A stretch of DNA of 64,000 bases from Gerris lacustris (taxonomy: Eukaryota > Arthropoda > Insecta > Hemiptera > Gerridae): positions 12,184,447 through 12,248,446 of the forward strand of contig OX578281.1 in the NCBI GenBank assembly GCA_951217055.1. The letters are read 5' to 3'. The notes under the pieces are model-generated. The model ran no database searches and had not been told where the DNA came from. It saw nothing but the letters and a program-made list of their open reading frames with translations. Below, piece by piece: positions 22,191-31,324 of this stretch (the first letter of the stretch is position 1; each line of letters opens with the position of its first letter). A program made the position numbers and the translations under genes.

Positions 22191-22465
22191 CCTCAAGTAC
22201 TTACGTTAAGCGTGCCTTACTTGTTTATATTGGAAAGTTTGCTTACATTTTTAAATTCCTCACTGTAATGGAACTTCTTATACCGATCTTAACATTTAAT
22301 TATGGAGAAACAAAATTATTATTCACTTAATTGAAAAATCCGCTGTCATTTATAGATTTATGTTTTGTAAGAGAAATTTGCGAGACGCCCTGCGTTCGAT
22401 TTTTTAAAATTGATAGCTTAAATTGGAGGAAATTCACCCTGTTTTATCTGGTTCAGTTTTTTTTT
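22191..22465. other. No gene seen
   Basis: AT-rich linker between the D element and the GC-richer patch. No repeat match. Confidence 0.45.
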
Positions 22466-22940
22466 TTAATTTTCTTGAAATGGGAAAAGGTAACAGTGAT
22501 GGAAGTCAAAAGAGAATGAAGCGAGATCTGTTTGTGATTCGGTCCTCTCAATGGGATGCTTCGATAACAGGAATTCTAGATGGACGGGGATTCGGTCTGG
22601 GGGGCGGAAGGCAATCAGTAAAGATCTTCCTACTAACTGCCGCAAGGCTCTGGCAAGACGGGAAATATGACAGATGGCAGATGGAAAGAGATCGAGTGAG
22701 ACGACCGAGACTAAAACGGTAACGAAGGGAAGTAAAAGCAAAGAGATCTATTTACTAGATATGGAGGAAAATTTGAGGCAGTTGTATAGAAAACAAGCTT
22801 TACCCTTGGCATCTAGTTGTGGCTGGAAGGTTGGCATGGTTCCCGCAAGCTACCGCTATGACAAGACCTTCATACAGTCCTCTTCCAAACCACTCGACAT
22901 TACAAACAGACACAGTGACACGACTCACTGACTTTTAATA
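22466..22940. other. GC-richer patch with unrecognised ORFs
   Basis: This 475-bp patch is clearly less AT-rich than its flanks. Frames are open on both strands (22423-22722 plus, 22674-22931 plus, 22466-22741 minus), but none shows a known motif. The plus frames are rich in charged residues near the end (RWQMERDRVRRPRLKR). It could be an exon, a UTR or part of an older transposon. I cannot decide and assign no product. Confidence 0.25.
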
Positions 22941-23366
22941 ACGATGAACAAGAGACCAGGGGGAGGGCAAACTCTTGTATACCCGCGTGTATAATACCTC
23001 TCCCCTTGACTCACTCCCCTCTCCACCAGAGATGAGAAACTTTATCATTTAAACTCCCATTTCTAATGAAGGAAACATCGCCTCCTCCTTGTCTTCCAAA
23101 ACATGATGACAAGTTGTATCATATGCTTCATTTTCTCTATAGCTTCTTAAAACTCCACTTTCAAACTAAGTTATTTTGTCGCAGACCTTTATAACCACCT
23201 GAAATAATAAGATAAAATTATATTATTTTACAAGAAAGTTCATTAAAGATCCAACCATTAGGAATGTTTTAATCATTAAATTAGGACCATGTTTTGCAAA
23301 AAACTAATTTTCCATTATCTGCTCAAATAGAAATTATACATCTATAAAGGTAATATTTCAATATTT
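22941..23366. other. No gene seen
   Basis: Pyrimidine-rich then AT-rich sequence; no ORF and no repeat match. Confidence 0.45.
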
Positions 23367-24493
23367 TGCTTACCGAAGGTAACGGAAGCTATGTGATCGT
23401 TCTGAAGAACGAAAATGTCTCCGATTTCAAAAACTCCAAGACAGAAGTCCGTTTCAGACATCAGGGAACATGTTTGGTTCCGTGTCTGTCTGTCGACTAA
23501 TTTTTGCGAACCAGCATATCTTAAAAATTACACGTCCAATCTTAATGAAATTTGTATGGTAGGTTATAATTTGCTCATTGTTGGTCTCATATAAGTTTCA
23601 ACCTTCTGCGCACATTTGTTTCTCTTCCGCGATAGATGCGCACAAACGTACATTTATTTACACCTTTAGCTTCAAAAGTACTTATCTGATTTGTATGAAA
23701 CTTGTATAGTTTATCGAACGTAACCAACAGATAGCCCCAGATTAATTTGAACCTTCTGCGCTCTTTAAATTTTGCTAAATTGATACCATGTAAAATAGAC
23801 TGCCAATTGGTATGGCACATAGCTTCCTCGGATCTTATCCACGTACTTTGATTTTATGCTTTTACAAGCCATTATTGTGTGATTGGTTTAATTGTTTCTC
23901 CAGTTTTTTTTAATCTGTTAAAATTGTTTTGATTTTTTACACAAATTAAAGTATCAATTTAGCAAAATTTAAAGAGCGCAGACAGTTCAAATTAATCTGA
24001 GGCTATCTGCGGGTTACTTTCGACACACTATAAAAGTTTCATTCAAATCAGATAAGTATTTTTGAAGCTATAGGTGTAAATAAATGTATGTTTGTGCGCA
24101 TCTGGGAGAGAAGCAAATAGGCGCAGAAGGTTGAAACTTATATGGGACCAAAAGTGGGCAAATCATGCCCTACCACCCAAATTTCATTAAAGTTGGTTCG
24201 CTAAAATTGAACGACAGACCGACACGGAACCAAAAATGTTCCCTGATGTCTGAAACGGATTTCTGTCTTGGAATTTTTTAAATCGGAGACCTATAATTTT
24301 TTTGTTCTATAGAACGATCACATAGCTTCCGTTACCTTCGGTAAGCTCGGAAGCAAAATCAAAACAATTTTGACAGAATAAAAAAAAGGGGAAACAAACA
24401 AATTAGATAATAATGACTTGTAAAAGTATAATATCAATAAAGTACGTGACAGGATGCAAGGAAGCTGTGTGGCACACCAATTGGCAGTTTTTT
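23367..24493 (+). repeat. Family A2 copy split by insertion of another A2 copy
   Basis: The host copy runs 23367-23792 (hairpin TTACCGAAGGTAACGGAAGC to ACCATGTAAA) and resumes at about 24358 (ATCAAAACAATTTTGACAGA to CACCAATTGGCAGT). The uninterrupted family text at this junction, as at 60435-60480, is CATGTAAAAAGTCAAAACAA. The gap is filled exactly by a complete inverse A2 copy, so the junctions define the element ends. Confidence 0.9.
23793..24357 (-). mobile_element. Family A2 complete copy inserted in A2
   Basis: Complete element, plus-strand text TAGACTGCCAATTGGTATGG to GTAAGCTCGGAAGCAAA. It is inserted in an A run of the host copy with no target-site duplication beyond ambiguous A residues. 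The hairpin-bearing end and insertion without a clear duplication fit Helitron/Helentron-type movement (inference). The string CACATAGCTTCC occurs near both ends in the same direction (about 23816 and 24309). Confidence 0.85.
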
Positions 24494-25695
24494 TTTTATG
24501 TTTTTAATAGAAATACGCAAGTCCAAATATAAAAAGAAGTCGGTTATAGTATGTATCTTTGATTGATAGAATCAGGGATTAACTGTTATTCTAATTCCTC
24601 TAGTATAAAATGATTTTTGTATCATAATACCTTATTAAGTTGTTATTCCAAATATTGTTGAACAGCATATCCATTTTGGAATCAATGGTTTGAACCTTCA
24701 TACACAGTTGTGAAGTAAAATTATTAAAATTTGTTTTGGAAATAAATTTGTTTGACTATTGTTCAACGTCATACGTTTCATGATTCTATGGAGCGTATAA
24801 AAATCATCGCGTAATAATCATGTGACTTCCATATTACATGGTGTAAATGTCATTTGTTCGAACAACTGGTTAATCCACTAGAGCTGACTGTTTCATACTA
24901 AAACGGATCTAAATTTGACGGAGTTCGGAGATCGAATGACTTCTGTGAATCAGCTCTCTATACCACCCATTGGATTTGTTCTTCCTCACGCTGCACGCTG
25001 CATTGAGCCCGTCGTCCTTTCCCCATATGTCGCTCTAATTAGTACTTACTCTGCTGATTGCTCCCTACGTCTCCCTCAATTTTCAAACATCACTGCCCTT
25101 AGAGTTTCTCATTATGCCTCCTCTATAATTGACACTTTTGCTGCCACCGAATACATATGTAATTAGGATTCACTATTACTAATTTAGATTTCTCTTTTTA
25201 ATTAGCATGTTTGTTTAGAGATTTTATTTCACGGTTTCCTTTGACATAAAGGATCCCTCTTAACTAAACAAGCTCGTTTATAAAAGACCGAAATTCCTTT
25301 CATTGAAATACTGAAATCAATACGTTTCGGTAACAAGTTATATGTTTATATTTGTCCGAAAAACTTTATTGAAAAGTTTTGCTCTGTTTTCCAATAATGT
25401 TTTCATTTTAAATTGGAAATTATTTTGAAAATAAATTATAACTAAAATATATTAAAATAACGTCAAAAATAAATTATTCAAATAAGTGGCTATACCTTTA
25501 CACTAATTTTAGCGTCTCCTGAATTTAAAAAAAAAAAAAATCTCCTTCCAATAAAAATACGTGTGACTATACTTTTATTTTTCCTTTTGATTTATATATT
25601 ATATAAATACAAACATATTACTTTATTCCTGATACTTTTATAATTTTTACTCAAAAAGTAAATGAAATAATGGAACCACAAATTGTTTTACTGAT
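24494..25695. other. No recognised gene
   Basis: It opens with a T run ending the A copy. An ORF at 24915-25166 (83 codons) has no recognisable domain and no supporting splice or start context. The rest is AT-rich without repeat matches. Confidence 0.4.
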
Positions 25696-25699
25696 AAAT

Positions 25700-26600
25700 T
25701 CATTGCATCACAACAGCTTTAGACAACAGCTGTAGTTTTAATCAGTTTAGGTGAAATAATATGAGTGAAATATTGTTTATTTACTCACGGCAGCAAAATT
25801 AAGCATTACTTGACTGTATTTAGGCTAGAAAGTACATTTCGCTGAATTGTCATTAAACTATTAAAAACAGACAGGAAAGTAGTTCAAACAGTTAAGGAAA
25901 TATTTCCCTGACAGTGTTTACCTGTAGTGTGTGCCATAACATCTGTTTTTGTTTGTGTTCAGTTTTATTTTAATTTGTGTTATTATAATTTAGTTTTGTA
26001 CTCGTTTTTCTACTATGCAATTTTATATGATTAATTTATTAATATGTTTATCTACGATTGATACGAAATATAAACATTATATCTCTGTTTAGATGCGTAG
26101 AAAGTGATTATTTACGTACTTGTATTCATTGCGCATGCGCGTCTCATAGTTCTGAAGAATTCCTCTTCTTTACCACGCTAGCGCGGTAAAAAAAGGAATT
26201 CTTCAGCTTTACGCACGATGAGCGAGTTTGTTTACATTTAACAAAACTAATTTGCTATTCTCTTTTTAAAGTAACTGTTTATATCGAGTTTTTAGTGAAA
26301 AATAATGAATGAATCAAGTGGCTTTGACGAAAATGTAGAGAATAATACTGCTCCAGAAATAATTAATTCGGCAAAAAATACAACTCAAGATTAATGCCAT
26401 CTTTATCAAGAGAAGAGATACGAACTTAAATACAGCAAGTTTATTTTTTTCTGTATTTATTATTTAAATCTAACAATCGTAGATAAAGTACGGTACGCAA
26501 CTCGTGCGAAAACGGCATTTTGCATTGCTCGTGTGGTTTTACTACCCTCGCTGTCTTATGTTCCACTTCTAATGCGTGAGAGTCTCACACATATTTTTTT
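25700..26600 (+). mobile_element. Family Y element, most informative copy
   Basis: The upstream part (CTCACGGCAGCAAAATTAAGCAT, 25786) matches module G at 8390. The middle part (CATTATATCTCTGTTTAGATGCGTAGAAAGTGATTA, GCGCATGCGC at 26133, a hairpin AAGAATTCCTCTTCTTTACC...GGTAAAAAAAGGAATTCTT at 26155-26204) and the distal part (CGTACGGTACGCAACTCGTGCG and inverse of ACACGAGCAA) match the 19-kb and 52-53-kb copies. The ORF lies between. This copy links the G module to the Y family. Confidence 0.65.
26305..26394 (+). pseudogene. Short recombinase-like N-terminal peptide, truncated by frameshift
   Basis: ATG-started frame of 29 codons (MNESSGFDENVENNTAPEII...). It stops at TAA where the 19- and 53-kb copies continue (T-T-N-E-L). 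In the next frame the sequence goes on as LMPSLSREE. So the copy has lost the frame around 26385. The N-terminus is acidic and Asn-rich. The protein family assignment (tyrosine-recombinase-like, Crypton-type) is only a suggestion based on the downstream SKEKYEL motif in sister copies. Confidence 0.4.
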
Positions 26601-26630
26601 GTAAGTCTGAACTATTATAGGGCACTTCTT

Positions 26631-26780
26631 TAGATTGTTACTCCCCTAATAAAACAGAAGTGTGATATTCCTTTGTCCCTAATTTCATTGGACTGAATAT
26701 CCCTTTGTCTTAATAGTGGTTTAGTCAAAGTCATTTATATTATAAAAAAGAACAGGGGAGTATCAGTCTAAAGAAGTACC
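26631..26780 (-). mobile_element. Family E monomer
   Basis: A single 150-bp unit bounded by GGCACTTCTTTAGATTGTTA and its inverse ending CTAAAGAAGTACC. The body is the reverse complement of the other copies (TTTAGTCAAAGTCATTTATA). It shows that one unit is the basic element and the other loci are multimers. Confidence 0.9.
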
Positions 26781-27856
26781 CATTATATTATGTTCCTTTA
26801 TAGTTATTTGAGATTTAGACTGTTTCGAACATTCTTCTTGTTCCTAGATGTTTCGAACATTTTGTCATTAAAGATAAATATACCGAAGAGAGGAAAAACA
26901 CGGGGATGTTTTTAGACCTTTTTAACACTTTAACGAACTTCTTAATTCAATTGAATGAAAAAGCCGAAAAAGTGAGAGGGAGGTAGAATGAGCGGTAGAG
27001 TTACACTCCGCGGCCAAGTTTGCACAGTTTTCCACTGCGGGGTTTCAAGGGGTTGAGTCAACCAGTTCTCTCACCCAATGTTTGAACAACTCTTGGGTCT
27101 TGCTGGGAAAGCTTGAGGAGTGAGAGACCTCGCAGAAGAAACAAACTTTACTCCCTGCCCGGACCGAAGCCGTTCTCCAAACCCCGAGGACCGCAAGCCC
27201 GCGTCGGGGGAAAAAGTAAACAGTCAAAAGTGCTTCTACCACGAACCGAAAGGATAAGCTTCAGGGAGGAGAGCTTTTTTTCCACCAGCGACGCTTTTTG
27301 TCTGCAGACACAAGAGAGAAAGAGAACAACAGTTTTGTTTCTAACCCCGATGTATAAATAGTACGAAAAACCCTCATCTGAGAACAAAACGGATCGGGTT
27401 GAAAAAGAAAGAGACCTTTTTACCGAGTCTTAAGTAAGAAAATTAAATTCAACAAGACAAACAGAAAGAAAGAGCAATTTGAGGATTAATTTAATAAATT
27501 AAACCGAAAAAAAATAACTACAGTTTTCTTCTGTAAAGATGAAATTAGTAACCATGTTTAATTAATTTTAAACTGAATAACATTTTACTCAGAAGTAATA
27601 ACGAAGAGGATTTCTAGTTACCTCATCTTCTCCTTTTCTTCTTTTACTTAAATTCTGATTAAATAATTTACTCTGCCTAGATTATCCTTTCTCCCAATCC
27701 ACAATACGCATTTAAGAGTTGTTTTTTATAGCCATTGAAAAATTATGAATGGTGAAAGTAGGATATCATCAACGTTCGGTATAACTACACTATCGCAAAA
27801 AAATGGTAACTTGGAATTAACACCGAATATATTTTTTTAAATAAAAATTAATACCC
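26781..27856. other. No recognised gene; GC-rich patch 27000-27390
   Basis: The patch at 27000-27390 is the most GC-rich non-repeat segment nearby (CCGCAAGCCCGCGTCGGGGG near 27190). Overlapping frames on both strands (27113-27361 plus, 27045-27242 and 27148-27387 minus) show no known domain. It might be an exon or 5' UTR. The rest is AT-rich. Confidence 0.35.
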
Positions 27857-28073
27857 ACATGAATAGTTATGGCCTCACCTGGGCCACCTCCCACTCCTCC
27901 TCCTTTTGCCACCTAGCCCCACTTGAGCCCAAGGTCATGGCTTAGCTGTGTAATTTGACGAGGGTGGAGCTCAGGCGGAGGCGGTACGTACAAGATCTTG
28001 GGCTCAAGTGGGGCTAAGTGGCAAAAGGAGGAGGAGTGGGGTGGCCTAGGTGAGGCCATAACTACTCACATGT
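27857..28073. mobile_element. GC-rich foldback element L (about 77-bp inverted repeats)
   Basis: Arm 27857-27933 and arm 27997-28073 are near-perfect inverse repeats (left includes GTTATGGCCTCACCT, GCCCCACTTGAGCCCAAG). The spacer is 63 bp. The element is far richer in GC than the AT-rich flanks, so it is likely a recent arrival or of different origin. It can form a long hairpin. No ORF. Confidence 0.9.
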
Positions 28074-28166
28074 AAAGCCATATTATTTATTTTCATTAGA
28101 GAGATGAGATGATATTTTACTTGAATTAAAGTATTGATCAGGGGTATTCAACTCCAGTATACTAGA

Positions 28167-28513
28167 TGTGTAAGACCACTAGCGCTGGTCGAGCTGTTTG
28201 GCTGTTAAAATTGTAAACTACTTATGATCTTTTGACGTTCCTCGAATTCTAAAATATAAAATAATACTGGTTGTCAGGCATTTGTACTATTTTGTAAATA
28301 AAGAAAAGGAAAAAAAACTACCCTCGGTGGCTGTAAGAGATGCGCGATTGCTTTGAGTGCAAGAGATCTCGGGTTCGAATCTAGCAAACTAACAAATTAA
28401 TTTATTAAATTATTTCTTTGAATTAAGAAGCTCAAAATCTTTTGAACGGTGTAAAAGATTAAGTTACAATTTTAACCGCCAAATAGCTCGACCAGCGGTA
28501 GTAGTCTAACACA
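28167..28513. mobile_element. TIR element (about 50-bp TIRs) with a tRNA-like core
   Basis: Left TIR 28167-28216 (TGTGTAAGACCACTAGCGCT...) and right TIR 28464-28513 (...AGTAGTCTAACACA) are inverse repeats with roughly six mismatches; both contain the GCTGGTCGAGCT(G/A)TTTGGC block. The centre, 28321-28390, resembles a tRNA gene with an A-box (TGGCTGTAAGAG) and B-box (GGGTTCGAATC). A DNA-transposon-type element with a captured tRNA-derived SINE is one reading. Confidence 0.8.
28321..28390 (+). pseudogene. tRNA-like sequence inside the TIR element
   Basis: The A-box TGGCTGTAAGAG (about 28328) and B-box GGGTTCGAATC (about 28371) are spaced 43 bp apart, in the range for tRNA genes. An acceptor stem cannot be folded convincingly by eye, so I treat it as a tRNA pseudogene or SINE head, not an active tRNA. 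Confidence 0.5.
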
Positions 28514-28806
28514 GGTAGATAAAGAGGGATGTTGGAAATCTTTCCGTTTAAGGATTCTATGATCACTAGTATTGATTTAGCAAAATTTGAAGAGCGAAGA
28601 CGGTTGAAATTAATCTGGGGCTATCTGCGATCTACTTTTGAGAAACCATCTAAATTTCATAAAAATCAGTTGAGTACTTTTGAAGATAAAGTTGCAAATA
28701 AATGTGTTTTTGTGAGCGGAAAAGTGGAAGGAAAAGAAATAGGCGCAGAAGGTTGAAACTTATATGAGACCTACTATTCAAATTTTATTAAATCGTATGA
28801 GTAGTT

Positions 28807-29388
28807 TTGCTTCCAAGCTTACCGAAGGTAACGGAAGCATTGTGTTCACTTTTGAGAACGAAAAACTTTTATGCCTCCGATTTCAAAAATTCCAAGACAG
28901 AAATCCGTTTCAGACATCAGGGAACATTTTTGGTCTCGTGTCTGTCTGTCTGTCTGTCGGTCTGTGGGTCCGCGAATTATGAAACGTGCGACGATAACTT
29001 GAGTAAATGTCGACCAATTTTGATGAAATTTGGTAGACATGTTCATTTTACCAATGCCCCGGTCGAGTTCGTTGGACAACGTTATCCGTCCAAGCGTTCA
29101 CGAGCAATAAACTTGCGTAAACGTGAACTTTAAATTTAAAATTGGAATTTTAGGTCGGGGAAAAAATCTAACTTTATCTATTCAATGAGACAAACATTTT
29201 TTTCAAATACAATTTTTTAGTTAAACCAACAGCGACACCGCAATAAAGTGTGTGGAAGAAGATCGCTAAAACTATTAATAGTTTTTTTTCAAAATAAACA
29301 ATATTTCAATAAAGTAATATAACAATAATTGTTATAGTACATGATAGGATGCGAGGAAGCAATGTGCCACACTAATTGGCAGTCTATT
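28807..29388 (+). mobile_element. Family A1 complete copy inserted in A2
   Basis: From GCTTCCAAGCTTACCGAAGG to CACTAATTGGCAGTCTATT. It carries a (TCTG)n run at about 28938-28957 and the core shared with 3025-3556 (TGAAACGTGCGACGATAACT). Open frames within (28807-29133) follow the repeat in any copy and are not genes. Confidence 0.85.
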
Positions 29389-29490
29389 TAAGATATGTTT
29401 ATTCGCAAAAATTGAGTGAAAGATAGAGAGAGATAGAACTTAAAATGTTCAGTGATATCTGAAACGGATTTTTTGATATCGGTTACATAT

Positions 29491-29714
29491 AAAATAATCT
29501 AAATCAAATTATAATTATTATTTACTACGGGAAACAGACAGTGATATCCGATCACAGTGATATACAGGAGACCCGTGGTTCAAATCCCGGCACGGGAGTG
29601 TATTTTTCACTGTCTGTTTCCCGTAGTAAATAATAATTATAATTTGATTTAAATTAAAATTTAAACTTTCCGTAGTATGAAAACTACCAAAAACTTAAAA
29701 AAAAAAAAATAATC
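29491..29714 (+). mobile_element. Foldback tRNA-like element with poly(A) end and 9-bp target-site duplication
   Basis: AAAATAATC occurs at 29491-29499 and again at 29706-29714, directly flanking the element. Inside, two roughly 43-bp perfect inverse arms (containing TTTACTACGGGAAACAGACA) enclose a tRNA-like B-box segment (GTGGTTCAAATCC, 29574). The right side ends in a run of about 13 A. A poly(A) end with a short duplication fits LINE-driven insertion; the inverted arms are unusual for a SINE. Related text lies at 5079-5250. Confidence 0.75.
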
Positions 29715-29790
29715 GTTCTTTGGTCACATTTCTCTTCGATTTCCTATCACATGGCTTCCGTTACCTTCAGTAAGCTTGGAAGCAAAATTG

Positions 29791-30073
29791 AAATGTTTCA
29801 TTTGAAATTTATTAAATACAAGTTTATTCATAAGCAGTTAAAGCAAGTCCACTGCGCCTACCTAGGGCGCAGATGGGAGGAAAGTTTAACTTTGCAAGTA
29901 ACTCGCCGTTTCTAAGTTATATAATTCCAAAATGGCTGACTCTAAGAGCCGTAGAACTTAGGTTTAAATCTGTAGTTATCTGTCTAAACATGTAAAAGTT
30001 AGCGTCTAGCGTCTCCAACTTCCCTCCTTCTTGGCTGTTGTTGTAAACCTAAGTTGACTTCTTAGTCTATATA

Positions 30074-30076
<3 letters not shown>
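29791..30076. other. No gene seen
   Basis: Mixed-composition linker of 286 bp; nothing recognised. Confidence 0.4.

Positions 30077-30166
<90 letters not shown>
30077..30166. repeat. (TA)n microsatellite, 90 bp
   Basis: Uninterrupted TA dinucleotides. One of four such loci in the window (39366, 45818, 61287). Confidence 0.98.
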
Positions 30167-30169
<3 letters not shown>

Positions 30170-31320
30170 GAAATTTTGAATTATATTAAATATTATATTA
30201 TATAGTTATCAGATAAATTGCAAATTATATTTCAGCAGCCAAGGGCGTTGTAAATCCTAAATTTATTTTTGCGACGTTTAAAGATTTACTCTATCTTGAT
30301 TATGTTCTTTTAGATATGTTATGTTTTAAACATAACATTTTTTTCTGTTGATTTTAATTTATTTTATATGAATTTCGACCTAAATATTTACATAAATTTA
30401 ATTTGAATTATTTATCTATTCATGGTTTTTGCTTTTATTTGTTCCCTGTTGACATAATAAATTTTGATTGTTTTAAATCATTTTATATTCTTTGTTTTAG
30501 AATGTTGGTATTTTCATTAATTATTTTTCTTCCTTTTGAATACATAGAGACTACATGTTTAAAAAAAAGAAATAACCAGAATAAATATAAATAGGGAATT
30601 CGACCCTATAAACATATATCAACTAAAGAATAAAATTTACCCAGAGAGAGAATAAAAAAAATTAAAATTTGAAGAGTTAAGTCAATGAAGATTTTTTTCT
30701 TTTTTAATTCAGAGATATCATTTGTATTCATTTCATTGTTTTTTTTTTTTATGTAGGGGAAATTTTAAAAAGAAAAATAAAAAATAATGGAAAGGATAAA
30801 AAAACAAAAGAACAAAGAGTTTTGGGATCTTTCTCCCGGAATGAAAATAGATGAACAAAACAAACATCTGAAAATAAGAAATAAAGAATATAAAAAATTT
30901 GACATTGCAGATTTTTAATGAAAGAATTCGTTAAAAATCAAACCATGCAAAAATCAAAATCACAGAGAAAAAGGTAAAGAAATCTCCGTTGAAATGTTTT
31001 AAATAAAAAAATTTATAAAAATAAAATGAGGATTCATTATATGAAACAAGACAAAAAGGTAAACTTTGTGAAATAAAAAAAAATTTACTGTTTTTTTATT
31101 TTGTCATAGCTTTATTTTTATATTATTTCTTAGTTTAATTCACGAATTTAAAATAATTTATGTCTCCACCGTGAAGTTACGGTCAGCAAATCGTAGACTT
31201 TGAGGACAAAATGTATAAAACCATTGGTTGCATGGAGAAATTCGATATCTCAGATGGTTGGAGAAGAAAGCAAGAAGAGATGTGAACAAAATATCCTATG
31301 ACGACCTATAAGGACCTGTG
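30167..31320. other. AT-rich stretch, no gene seen
   Basis: Very AT-rich with A-rich plus-strand sequence at 30600-31100. The short frame at 30403-30594 has no recognised motif. Confidence 0.5.
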
Positions 31321-31324
31321 CAAG

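Larger units (their letters stand above)
28560..29790 (-). repeat. Family A2 copy interrupted by two insertions
   Basis: Host A2 text occurs in three pieces: 28560-28806 (GCAAAATTTGAAGAGCGAAG to AAATCGTATGAGTAGTTT), 29389-29499 (TTAAGATATGTTTATTCGCA to AAAATAATC) and 29706-29790 (ending CACATGGCTTCCGTTACC...GGAAGC). The first gap is an A1 copy in the opposite direction, the second a hairpin SINE-like element. The order of events is A2 first, then the two insertions. Confidence 0.8.

Noticed and set aside
28807..29133. 108-codon plus frame
   Set aside because: It lies in a family A1 copy, and the same frame is broken in the sister copy at 3025-3556.
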